Shown here in pieces: positions 1-5,378 of a stretch of DNA of 11,042 nt. Position 1 is the stretch's first letter; each line of letters opens with the position of its first letter. The stretch comes from an uncultured Ellagibacter sp. (GTDB lineage: Bacteria > Actinomycetota > Coriobacteriia > Coriobacteriales > Eggerthellaceae), in the NCBI GenBank assembly GCA_934661105.1, contig CAKUIV010000067.1:1-11042 (forward strand). The letters are read 5' to 3'. Made by a program: the position numbers and the translations under genes. The notes under the pieces were generated by a model. It ran no database searches. It worked only from the letters and a program-made list of their open reading frames with translations, and was not told the origin of the DNA.

Positions 1-219
1 TTCTTCGATGGCTATCGTCCGCAGTTCTACTTCCGCACCACCGACATCACCGGTGTTGCTCACCTGCCCGAGGGCACTGAGATGGTTATGCCTGGCGATA
101 ACGTCACCATTACCGCTGAGCTCATCCACCCGGTTGCTATGGAGGAAGGCCTCCGTTTCGCTATCCGCGAAGGCGGCCGCACCGTTGGTTCTGGTCGCGT
201 GACCAAGATCATCAAATAA
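1..219 (+). CDS. tuf: Elongation factor Tu, C-terminal end (partial)
   Basis: Frame 1 is open from the window edge to TAA at 217-219, giving the last 72 residues of EF-Tu. EF-Tu is the GTPase that carries aminoacyl-tRNA to the ribosomal A site. Visible family sequence includes YFRTTDITG near the left edge, MVMPGDNV in the middle, and the nearly invariant ending FAIREGGRTVGSGRVTKI(IK). This is beta-barrel domain 3, which contacts the tRNA T arm. The GTPase domain lies upstream and outside the window. Codons are strongly biased (GGC, CGC, ATC, GAG), as expected for one of the most abundant proteins. The gene is followed by a promoter/hairpin region and rpmG, a layout common near tuf-secE-nusG. 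Identity is certain; only the 5' part is missing. Confidence 0.97.
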   Translation, partial: FFDGYRPQFYFRTTDITGVAHLPEGTEMVMPGDNVTITAELIHPVAMEEGLRFAIREGGRTVGSGRVTKIIK

Positions 220-231
220 CTGAGTTTTCAG

Positions 232-260
232 TTGCACTTTTCGGGGGGATGCTTTATAGT
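232..260 (+). promoter_or_regulatory. Candidate sigma-70 promoter for rpmG-trnW-secE-nusG
   Basis: A -35 like TTGCAC (232-237) and a -10 like TATAGT (255-260, five of six consensus bases) are separated by exactly 17 bp. Transcription would start near 267, about 63 nt before rpmG. The -10 lies in the loop and 3' arm of a hairpin (243-268). The -35 match is only moderate (TTG plus poor remaining bases), so this is a prediction. Confidence 0.6.
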
Positions 261-268
261 ATCCCCCC
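243..268 (+). other. GC-rich hairpin behind tuf, overlapping the rpmG promoter
   Basis: GGGGGGATGC (243-252) pairs with GTATCCCCCC (259-268), giving ten base pairs including one G-U and a six-base loop TTTATA. It starts 23 nt after the tuf stop, where a terminator is expected. No T-run follows, so it is not a textbook intrinsic terminator. It may slow or stop tuf transcripts, or protect their 3' end. The same bases hold the -10 of the next promoter. Confidence 0.5.
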
Positions 269-329
269 GCTGTAAGAATTCATGTGTATGCGACAGCTTG
301 CTGATAGTGAATGGTAAAAGGAGTTATTA

Positions 330-479
330 ATGCGTACATTGGTCACCTTGGCATGCACTGAGTGCAAGCGCCGCAACTACACGACCAAGAAGAACAAGCA
401 GAACAACCCCGACCGCCTTGAGTTCAACAAGTACTGCAAGTGGTGTGGCCATCACACCCTGCATCGTGAAACTCGATAA
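330..479 (+). CDS. rpmG: 50S ribosomal protein L33
   Basis: The protein is 49 residues long, the usual size for bacterial L33, a small protein of the large subunit near the E site. It has two CxxC pairs, CTEC (residues 9-12) and CKWC near residues 36-39. This makes it the zinc-binding (C+) form rather than the zinc-independent paralogue that some bacteria use under zinc limitation. The family core RRNYTTKKNKQNNPDRLEF NKYC is clear. The start is fixed by AAAAGGAG at 316-323, six bases before ATG. It is the first gene after the candidate promoter at 232-260, with the tRNA-Trp gene 24 nt behind its stop. It is probably co-transcribed with the tRNA, secE and nusG, since no terminator is seen before the tRNA. 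Confidence 0.95.
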   Translation: MRTLVTLACTECKRRNYTTKKNKQNNPDRLEFNKYCKWCGHHTLHRETR

Positions 480-503
480 AGGTTTGGTCACAGAATAAGG
501 TAC

Positions 504-580
504 AGGCCAGTAGCTCCAATTGGTAGAGCGGCGGTCTCCAAAACCGCATGTTGGGGGTTCGAGTCCCTCCTGGCCTGCCA
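504..580 (+). tRNA. trnW: tRNA-Trp (anticodon CCA)
   Basis: A complete cloverleaf can be folded. The acceptor stem is AGGCCAG (504-510) with CTGGCCT (570-576). The D arm holds TAGCTC..TGGTAGAGC. The anticodon stem is GCGGT (531-535) with ACCGC (543-547) around loop CTCCAAA, anticodon CCA at 538-540, reading UGG. The T stem is GGGGG/CCCTC around TTCGAGT. The discriminator base is G577, and CCA is encoded at 578-580. Its position between rpmG and secE matches the common tuf-trnW-secE-nusG arrangement. It must be cut out of a longer mRNA if the group is one transcript. Confidence 0.97.
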
Positions 581-592
581 GCTTGTCGTATG

Positions 593-618
593 CGAGCAGC
601 CCATAGTGAGGCTGCTTG
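593..618 (+). terminator. Weak hairpin between tRNA-Trp and secE
   Basis: AGCAGCC (595-601) pairs with GGCTGCT (610-616), extendable by two pairs to 593-618, with an eight-base loop and a moderately T-rich tail (TTGTTTGGCGTTT). It could be a partial terminator, lowering secE-nusG relative to the tRNA, or a tRNA 3'-processing landmark. The tail has no continuous T-run, so full termination is unlikely. Confidence 0.35.
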
Positions 619-663
619 TTTGGCGTTTAGAAGGAATGATACATTCCCAACTAAAGGATACAG

Positions 664-1089
664 ATGGCAAAGAAATCTAAGACTCAGAGGGCTAAGGCAT
701 CCGCTGCACGAGCTGAGCGCAAGCAGGCTCGCAAGGAAGCAGAAGCCAAGGAGCCGGTTTCCGAGGAAGTAAAGGAAACCTCTTCTGAAAAGCCAAAGCG
801 TTCTTTGTTCAAGAAGGATACCGCTGATAAGGAAACCGCCGAGAAATCGACGGCTAAAGCTGTGTCTAAGGATAAAAAGGACGAAAAAAAGCCGAAGAAG
901 AAGCGCTTCCAGTTCTTCCGTGATGTCAAAGCAGAAATGAAGCGCGTAACGTGGCCGACGAAGACCGACGTCGCGCGTTGGAGTGTCGTCGTAGTCTGCG
1001 CTTTGATTTTCTTTGGCGTTTACGTTGCCGTTCTCGACAATGTGATCGCTACACCTTTGCTGGTTTTCGTATCGGGATTGGGAGCGTAG
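664..1089 (+). CDS. secE: Preprotein translocase subunit SecE
   Basis: SecE clamps the SecY channel of the general protein secretion translocon in the cytoplasmic membrane. The diagnostic part is at the C-terminus of this 141-residue protein: RFQFFRDVKAEMKRVTWPT around residues 81-99, with the conserved amphipathic helix and the K-x-V-x-W-P-T motif, followed by one membrane helix at about 106-126 (WSVVVVCALIFFGVYVAVL). Residues 1-80 are a highly charged Lys/Glu/Ala-rich extension with no hydrophobic segment, probably disordered. Many single-helix SecE proteins are only about 60-70 residues, so this tail doubles the length. ATG 664 follows AAAGGA (653-658). The stop is three bases before nusG, whose ribosome binding site lies inside the end of secE, so translation is probably coupled. 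Confidence 0.95.
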   Translation: MAKKSKTQRAKASAARAERKQARKEAEAKEPVSEEVKETSSEKPKRSLFKKDTADKETAEKSTAKAVSKDKKDEKKPKKKRFQFFRDVKAEMKRVTWPTKTDVARWSVVVVCALIFFGVYVAVLDNVIATPLLVFVSGLGA

Positions 1090-1092
1090 GTC

Positions 1093-1623
1093 ATGTCGAA
1101 GAAGTGGTATGTTCTTCACACGTATTCGGGGTACGAGAATAAGGTTAAGACCAATCTTGAAACCCGTATCGAGACCATGGGTCTTGAGAACAACGTGTTT
1201 TCGATCAAGATCCCCACGGAGATGGTGACCGAGATCAAAGAGGGCGGACGTCGTGTGGAAAGCGAGAAAAAGGTTTTCCCTGGTTATGTTCTCGTCCGAA
1301 TGGAGCTCGATGACCGCAGCTGGGCAGCGGTCCGTAACACCCCAGGTGTGACCGGATTCGTCGGCAGCGACGGCAAGCCCGCTCCTCTCACGCGCGAAGA
1401 GTACAACAAGATCATGAAGCGTACGAGCCATGAGGCGCCGAAGAAGACGTCGACCAACCTTGAAGTTGGCCAGACGATCAAGGTTGTTTCCGGTCCGCTC
1501 GCTGAATTCGATGGCGTTATCTCCGAGGTTTCGCCGGAAGCCGGCAAGGTGAAGGTCATGGTTTCGATCTTCGGCCGCGAAACCCCTGTCGAGCTTTCGT
1601 TCGATCAGGTCGCGCATATCTAA
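1093..1623 (+). CDS. nusG: Transcription termination/antitermination factor NusG
   Basis: NusG binds RNA polymerase through its N-terminal NGN domain and bridges it to Rho or the ribosome (S10) through a KOW domain. The 176-residue product has the expected start KKWYVLHTYSGYENKVKTNL (residues 3-22). FPGYVLV is at 62-68 and NTPGVTGFVG at 82-91, both NGN hallmarks. A linker runs over about 105-122, and a C-terminal KOW domain from about 124 contains VVSGPLAEFDGVISEV. Length is usual for the family (about 175-185), with no inserted domain. ATG 1093 lies eight bases after GGGAG (1080-1084), within the 3' end of secE. A hairpin-bearing leader of 114 bases separates it from rplK, so nusG may be both the end of one unit and the front of the L11-L1 unit. 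Confidence 0.97.
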   Translation: MSKKWYVLHTYSGYENKVKTNLETRIETMGLENNVFSIKIPTEMVTEIKEGGRRVESEKKVFPGYVLVRMELDDRSWAAVRNTPGVTGFVGSDGKPAPLTREEYNKIMKRTSHEAPKKTSTNLEVGQTIKVVSGPLAEFDGVISEVSPEAGKVKVMVSIFGRETPVELSFDQVAHI

Positions 1624-1645
1624 TTTCGAGTGCACTAGCGTTGGT

Positions 1646-1680
1646 CAAGGTGCCCGCGTGGACCGGGGCTTCTCACCTTG
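1646..1680 (+). promoter_or_regulatory. Structured leader hairpin upstream of rplK (possible L1 operator or attenuator)
   Basis: CAAGGTG (1646-1652) pairs perfectly with CACCTTG (1674-1680). Inside, CCCG (1653-1656) can pair with CGGG (1664-1667) around a seven-base loop, leaving about six unpaired bases (1668-1673) on the 3' side only. The tail CTTTCGCTTT is pyrimidine-rich but not a T-run. In many bacteria L1 represses its own rplK-rplA mRNA by binding a leader structure with an asymmetric internal loop. This hairpin is in the right place and has that kind of asymmetry. The assignment is inference; a partial terminator behind nusG is equally possible. Confidence 0.4.
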
Positions 1681-1737
1681 CTTTCGCTTTGCGATAGAGA
1701 GTATCCAGTTAAGAGATTCATCTGAAAGGTAGTACAG

Positions 1738-2235
1738 ATGGCTGAAAAGAAGCAAACCGGCTTCGTCAAGCTGCAAATTCCGGCTGGCGCTGCCAACCCG
1801 GCTCCGCCGGTAGGCCCTGCTCTTGGTGCTCAGGGCGTCAACATCATGCAGTTCTGCCAGGCGTTCAACGCTCAGACGCAGGACCAGGCAGGCACCATCA
1901 TTCCTGTCGAGATCACCATCTACGAGGATAAGTCCTTCACCTTTGTGTGCAAGACCCCTCCCGCGGCTGTTCTCATCAAGGAAAAGCTCGGCATCAAGAG
2001 CGGTTCCGGCATTCCGCAGCTTCAGTTCGTCGGCACGTTGACCGACGCTCAGCTGACCGAGATCGCTGAGATCAAGCTTCCCGACCTCAACGCGAACGAC
2101 ATCGATGCCGCGAAGGAGATCATCGCTGGTACCGCTCGTTCCATGGGCGTTCGCATTGAAGGCCGCGACATGAAGATCCAGTACGTGCCTTCTCGCAAGG
2201 TTGCTGCGATGCTTCAGGGCAAGGCTGCCGAATAG
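1738..2235 (+). CDS. rplK: 50S ribosomal protein L11
   Basis: L11 forms the GTPase-associated centre with 23S rRNA and L10-L12; factors EF-G, EF-Tu and RelA work against it. The N-terminal domain shows KLQIPAGAANPAPPVGPALG (residues 11-30), with the conserved proline-rich segment where thiostrepton acts, then GVNIMQFCQAFNAQT. The C-terminal RNA-binding domain contains IKSGSG (86-91) and ends with the family's usual finish ARSMGVRIEG near residue 142. The protein then continues for 23 more residues (RDMKIQYVPSRKVAAMLQGK plus AAE), so it is 165 residues instead of about 141. The extension is in frame, basic and of normal codon use. ATG 1738 follows GAAAGG (1723-1728). rplA follows after 79 bases, with no terminator between. 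Confidence 0.97.
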   Translation: MAEKKQTGFVKLQIPAGAANPAPPVGPALGAQGVNIMQFCQAFNAQTQDQAGTIIPVEITIYEDKSFTFVCKTPPAAVLIKEKLGIKSGSGIPQLQFVGTLTDAQLTEIAEIKLPDLNANDIDAAKEIIAGTARSMGVRIEGRDMKIQYVPSRKVAAMLQGKAAE

Positions 2236-2300
2236 CTTTATTTTCAAGCGTGTTGCTTGATGTAAGAAAGTGGAAGAGCTTATATGCTCGCCAACACCAC

Positions 2301-2307
2301 GAAAGGA
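2301..2307 (+). promoter_or_regulatory. Ribosome binding site that fixes the rplA start
   Basis: GAAAGGA stands seven bases before ATG 2315. An in-frame ATG at 2270 would add 15 residues that do not look like L1 and lacks a comparable site, so 2315 is preferred. Confidence 0.75.
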
Positions 2308-2314
2308 AACAAGA

Positions 2315-3025
2315 ATGGCTAAGAAATCCAAGGCTTATCGCGAGGCAATCGCGAAGGTTCCTTCCGAGCCGGTAGCACCCATCGAGGCGCTTAATATCGT
2401 CAAGGAACTCGCCACCAAGAAGTTCGATGAGACCGTTGAGGCTCATTTCCGTTTGGGCATCGACACTCGTCAGGCCGATCAGCAGCTTCGTGGCACCGTT
2501 TCGCTGCCGAACGGCTCTGGTAAGACCGTCCGCGTTGCCGTGTTCGCCGAAGGCGCCATGGCTGAGGCCGCCAAAGAAGCTGGCGCCGATATCGTGGGCA
2601 CCGAAGAACTGACCCAGCAGATTCAGGCTGGCGAGTTCAACTTCGACGCAGCTGTCGCTACGCCGGACCAGATGGGCAAGGTTGGTCGTCTTGGTAAGAT
2701 CCTCGGCCCCCGTGGCCTTATGCCGAACCCCAAGCTCGGCACGGTGACCACCGACGTTGCCAAGGCCATCAAGGAGCTCAAGGGCGGTCGCGTCGAGTAC
2801 CGCGCCGACCGTTACGGTATCGCCCATGTCATCATCGGCAAGGCCAGCTTCACCGCTGAACAGCTCGCTGAGAACTACGGCACCGTTTACGACGAGATCC
2901 TTCGCATGAAGCCGGCTGCGGCCAAGGGCAAGTACGTGAAGTCCATCTCTGTGTCTTCCACCATGAGCCCCGGCGTCGCCGTTGACTCTGGCGTCACCCG
3001 CGCATACGCTGGTGCAGCTGAATAG
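2315..3025 (+). CDS. rplA: 50S ribosomal protein L1
   Basis: L1 binds the mobile stalk of 23S rRNA next to the E site and helps release deacylated tRNA; in many bacteria it is also the translational repressor of its own operon. The 236-residue product is of normal length. It begins MAKKSKAYREA, shows FDETVEAHFRLGID (residues 37-50), and carries the family signature LGPRGLMPNPKLGTVT at 130-145. The C-terminal half contains GGRVEYRADRYGIAHVIIGK and ends SSTMSPGVAVD plus a short tail. Codon use is strongly biased, as in rplK. The gene is followed 28 bases later by a strong terminator, closing the rplK-rplA unit. rplJ and rplL, often the next genes, are absent here. Confidence 0.97.
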   Translation: MAKKSKAYREAIAKVPSEPVAPIEALNIVKELATKKFDETVEAHFRLGIDTRQADQQLRGTVSLPNGSGKTVRVAVFAEGAMAEAAKEAGADIVGTEELTQQIQAGEFNFDAAVATPDQMGKVGRLGKILGPRGLMPNPKLGTVTTDVAKAIKELKGGRVEYRADRYGIAHVIIGKASFTAEQLAENYGTVYDEILRMKPAAAKGKYVKSISVSSTMSPGVAVDSGVTRAYAGAAE

Positions 3026-3053
3026 CTTATTGGCTACTCAATCTATCGAATTG

Positions 3054-3085
3054 AAGAGCGTGGCATTTCGCCGCGCTCTTTTTTT
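3054..3085 (+). terminator. Strong intrinsic terminator after rplA
   Basis: GAGCGTGGC (3056-3064) pairs with GCCGCGCTC (3070-3078), with one G-U, around loop ATTTC. Two further A-T pairs extend the base of the stem, and seven T follow at 3079-3085. This is a textbook Rho-independent terminator and ends the rplK-rplA transcript. Confidence 0.93.
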
Positions 3086-3099
3086 ATGCGAAAAGCGAC

Positions 3100-3108
3100 T
3101 GGTATACT
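3100..3108 (+). promoter_or_regulatory. Extended -10 promoter for map
   Basis: TG at 3100-3101, one spacer base, then TATACT at 3103-3108 forms an extended -10 with five of six consensus bases. At 17 bp spacing the -35 position would fall on the terminator T-run (3080-3085), so it has no good -35, which an extended -10 often does not need. Transcription would begin near 3115, giving a leader of about 28 nt before map. Confidence 0.65.
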
Positions 3109-3129
3109 CGAAGCGAAAAGGCATTCCCG

Positions 3130-3136
3130 AAGGAGG
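3130..3136 (+). promoter_or_regulatory. Ribosome binding site that fixes the map start
   Basis: AAGGAGG lies six bases before ATG 3143. An upstream in-frame ATG at 3086 would lie before the predicted promoter -10, so 3143 is the likely start. Confidence 0.85.
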
Positions 3137-3142
3137 CATGAA

Positions 3143-3931
3143 ATGCGCAGTTGGGGCGTGATTCTTAAGACCCCGAACGAAATCGAGGCGATGAAGGAGG
3201 CGGGGCGACTTTCCGCTAAAGTCCTTCGGCTCGTTGGCGAGCACGTGAAACCCGGTGTTTCGACGCTCGAGCTCGACCGGTTCGCCGAGGAGGTCATTCG
3301 CAACGAAGGTGGAATTCCAGCGTTCAAGGGTTACGGCGGTTTTCCCGGTTCGATTTGCGCTTCCGTGAACGACCAGATCGTGCACGGCATCCCTTCCAAG
3401 GACGTGATTTTGCGTGACGGCGACATCATTTCGATCGATACCGGAGCAATCGTCGACGGATGGGTCGGCGACAACGCGTGGACTTTCCCGGTTGGAAAGA
3501 TTTCCGAAGAAAAGAAGCGCCTTCTCGAAGTGACCGAGAAATGCATGTGGTCGGGGCTCGACGCGGCTCGTTGTGGTAACCGTCTTGGCGACATCGGGCA
3601 TGCGGTGCAGTCGATTGCCGAAGCGGCCGGGTTCGGTGTGGTGCGCGAGTACGTGGGCCATGGCATTGGGCGCGAGATGCATGAAGAACCGAACGTCCCG
3701 AACTACGGCCATCGGCATTTCGGTTTGAAGCTAGAAACGGGCATGGTGCTGGCGATCGAGCCCATGATCAATGTCGGGACCGCCAAGACGCGCCAGGGGA
3801 ATGACGGCTGGCTTGTTCTCACACGCGATGGCAAACCCTCAGCCCATTTCGAGAAGACGGTCGCGATCACCGAAGACGGCCCCGTCGTTTTGACGACTGA
3901 ACCCGGCTATCGCCGTCCCGTTTCACGATAA
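3143..3931 (+). CDS. map: Methionine aminopeptidase, type I
   Basis: This enzyme removes the initiator methionine from new proteins when the second residue is small, using one or two divalent metals in a pita-bread fold. The 262-residue product has all expected site residues: H81 in VHGIP, D99 in SIDTG, D110 in VGDNAWT, H173 in VGHGIGR, H180 in MHEEPNVPNYG, E206 in AIEPM and E237 in HFEKTV. It lacks an N-terminal zinc-finger or long extension, as usual for the short bacterial form. The start is set by AAGGAGG at 3130-3136 and by the promoter just upstream. map is often found in the secY-adk-map-infA cluster; here it is a single gene between two hairpins. It ends facing the ATP-grasp gene on the other strand. 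Whether the genome has a second copy cannot be seen. Confidence 0.96.
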   Translation: MRSWGVILKTPNEIEAMKEAGRLSAKVLRLVGEHVKPGVSTLELDRFAEEVIRNEGGIPAFKGYGGFPGSICASVNDQIVHGIPSKDVILRDGDIISIDTGAIVDGWVGDNAWTFPVGKISEEKKRLLEVTEKCMWSGLDAARCGNRLGDIGHAVQSIAEAAGFGVVREYVGHGIGREMHEEPNVPNYGHRHFGLKLETGMVLAIEPMINVGTAKTRQGNDGWLVLTRDGKPSAHFEKTVAITEDGPVVLTTEPGYRRPVSR

Positions 3932-3970
3932 GCGCAGCGCTTTGCTCGACCTTGTGCTGTGATCTGATGT

Positions 3971-4021
3971 GAGAGGCCCCTCGTCCCTATAGCGCGAAAC
4001 GCAGGGGGCGTGGGGCCTCTC
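3971..4021 (+). terminator. Long hairpin between convergent map and the ATP-grasp gene
   Basis: GAGAGGCCCC (3971-3980) pairs perfectly with GGGGCCTCTC (4012-4021). Further pairing inside (CCCT with AGGG, GCG with CGC around CGAAA) lengthens the rod. On the + strand it is followed by TTTCG, a weak T tail, and on the - strand by no T-run. It starts about 40 bases after the map stop and lies about 20 bases beyond the opposing stop, so it probably terminates map and may block transcripts from both sides. Confidence 0.75.
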
Positions 4022-4042
4022 TTTCGCTATTCGGCGCATCCG

Positions 4043-5335
4043 TCACTTTAGCTGTTTGCCGTCGGTATCCCAGTAGAATCGCTTGAACTTTCGAATCTGG
4101 TTGAGGTACATGATCTTCGCCCACATGTTGTGAGAAGCCGTGTCGGGCGCGTAATGAAGCGGGTAGGGGTCAGCAGTCGCCTTGAAGCGCTTCAGGGCCT
4201 CCGAGAGCCTCTGCTTGTTTCCCATGCTGCGTTTCAGCACGTAAGCGGGTACGCAGCAGTAGAGGAACGGGCTATATGCCTCGCGATAGGCCAGGGGCTC
4301 GCCGAGGACGAACTCGCGAACGATGAGCTCGGCGAAATTCTGGCCGCCGAGGCTCATGTAATAGGTATTGCGGCCGCAGCGCGTATTCACTTCGAAGAAG
4401 CGGAAGCTGCCGTCTCGCTCGTCGTACTTGATGTCGAAGTTCGCCATGCCGCGATACCCAACGCGCTTCACAAACCGCTTCGCGCACTCGATGATGCGTT
4501 CTTCTCGCTCGCCCATGATGCAGACGGGGTTGCCGATCGCTGTGGGGTCGTGGTCTTGCAGGCACACCACGCCGCCCGACACGACGCGCACGTCTCCTGA
4601 GGCGTCCGAGAACGTGGTGAGCGTGCGGATGGCGTCGTCGCCACCGGGGATGAAGTCTTGCAGCACCATGAGGTTGTCATACGACGAGGCGCGGAGCGTT
4701 TTCCAGACGCGAGCCATTTCCTCGGCGTCTTCGATCTCGTAGATTTTGCGCCACCCTTCGACGGTCGGCTCCGCGTCCTGGAATTGCGCGGAATTCGAGG
4801 GTTTCGCGATGAGCGGGAAGGGCAGATCATCGAGCGGCAGCTCGTCGGGCCCGGCGTCGCTGCAATCGAAATACCAGGTTCGAGGATAGGGGATTGACAG
4901 CTCTTCGCAAATCTCGTAGAAACGACGCTTCTGGGTGATTTCGTCGAGCAGGTCGAAATCGATGTAGGGAACGACGATGCCCGCTGCTTCGAGACGCGCC
5001 TTCCCGCTTGACAGCATTCGGGCATGGCAGTCGTCGCATCCGAGAACGAGCGGCACGTACGCGGGGTTTTCCGCTTTGAAATCGCGCGCAATCGATTCGA
5101 GCGTGCGATAAAGCACCGCGGCGTCGTGGATGCCGGGCGTAAGGCGGTAATCCGTGAATCGGCTTGTCGAGAGCATCTTGATGTCGGCAGCGGCGAGCAC
5201 GATCGTGCTCTCGACGCCGAAGGCGCGATGGAGTTCGCGAACGTAGCTGTATGCGAGGATATCGCCGCCGACGACGATCGGCTTGAGCAGCGCCTTCACA
5301 TCGCGTTCGCTTTGAATGAGCGGTTGTGTTTCCAT
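4043..5335 (-). CDS. ATP-grasp ligase resembling D-aspartate ligase (cell-wall cross-bridge)
   Basis: The product is 430 residues and soluble (no signal peptide or membrane helix). An N-terminal Rossmann-like part runs PIVVGGDILAYSYVRELH (19-36), and VPYIDFDLLDEI (122-133) precedes the ATP-grasp core. PLIAKPSNS (174-182, nucleotide-binding Lys178), LQDFIPGGDD (225-234), MANFDIKYDERDG (297-309) and FEVNTRCGR (314-322) supply the usual ATP and magnesium ligands, including Glu315 and Asn317. Length, motif spacing and wording recall the D-aspartate ligase of Enterococcus faecium (Aslfm), which activates D-Asp and adds it to the peptidoglycan stem lysine; this comparison is from memory, not a search. 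It lies 43 bases downstream of murJ on the same strand, which supports a wall-precursor role. The substrate is not proven. ATG 5335 is chosen because GAAGGAAG precedes it; a longer reading frame upstream only overlaps murJ in another frame. Confidence 0.8.
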   Translation of the reverse strand: METQPLIQSERDVKALLKPIVVGGDILAYSYVRELHRAFGVESTIVLAAADIKMLSTSRFTDYRLTPGIHDAAVLYRTLESIARDFKAENPAYVPLVLGCDDCHARMLSSGKARLEAAGIVVPYIDFDLLDEITQKRRFYEICEELSIPYPRTWYFDCSDAGPDELPLDDLPFPLIAKPSNSAQFQDAEPTVEGWRKIYEIEDAEEMARVWKTLRASSYDNLMVLQDFIPGGDDAIRTLTTFSDASGDVRVVSGGVVCLQDHDPTAIGNPVCIMGEREERIIECAKRFVKRVGYRGMANFDIKYDERDGSFRFFEVNTRCGRNTYYMSLGGQNFAELIVREFVLGEPLAYREAYSPFLYCCVPAYVLKRSMGNKQRLSEALKRFKATADPYPLHYAPDTASHNMWAKIMYLNQIRKFKRFYWDTDGKQLK

Positions 5336-5378
5336 GATATCTTCCTTCTGAAAAGTAGCGAGAGCATGCGGGGCGTCT

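Noticed and set aside
504..580. tRNA gene as a possible integration site
   Set aside because: No integrase, no repeat of the tRNA 3' end and no foreign-looking DNA follows; the neighbours are the conserved secE and nusG.
424..1635. 403-codon open frame on the - strand
   Set aside because: It runs antisense through tRNA-Trp, secE and nusG; it is a shadow of real genes.
2257..2286. Possible promoter TTGATG-18 bp-TATATG between rplK and rplA
   Set aside because: Both boxes match only four of six bases, and the genes are normally co-transcribed; it is not better than chance.
2244..2289. Two small hairpins in the rplK-rplA gap
   Set aside because: Stems of six and four pairs, without a T-run, are expected by chance in such a gap.
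664..2332. secE and rplA proteins both start MAKKSK
   Set aside because: The resemblance ends after six residues and lysine-rich starts are common in highly expressed genes; no duplication is implied.
3138..3161. Out-of-frame ATG two bases behind the map ribosome site, encoding a seven-residue peptide
   Set aside because: The spacing of one base to AAGGAGG is too short for initiation; ATG 3143 fits better.
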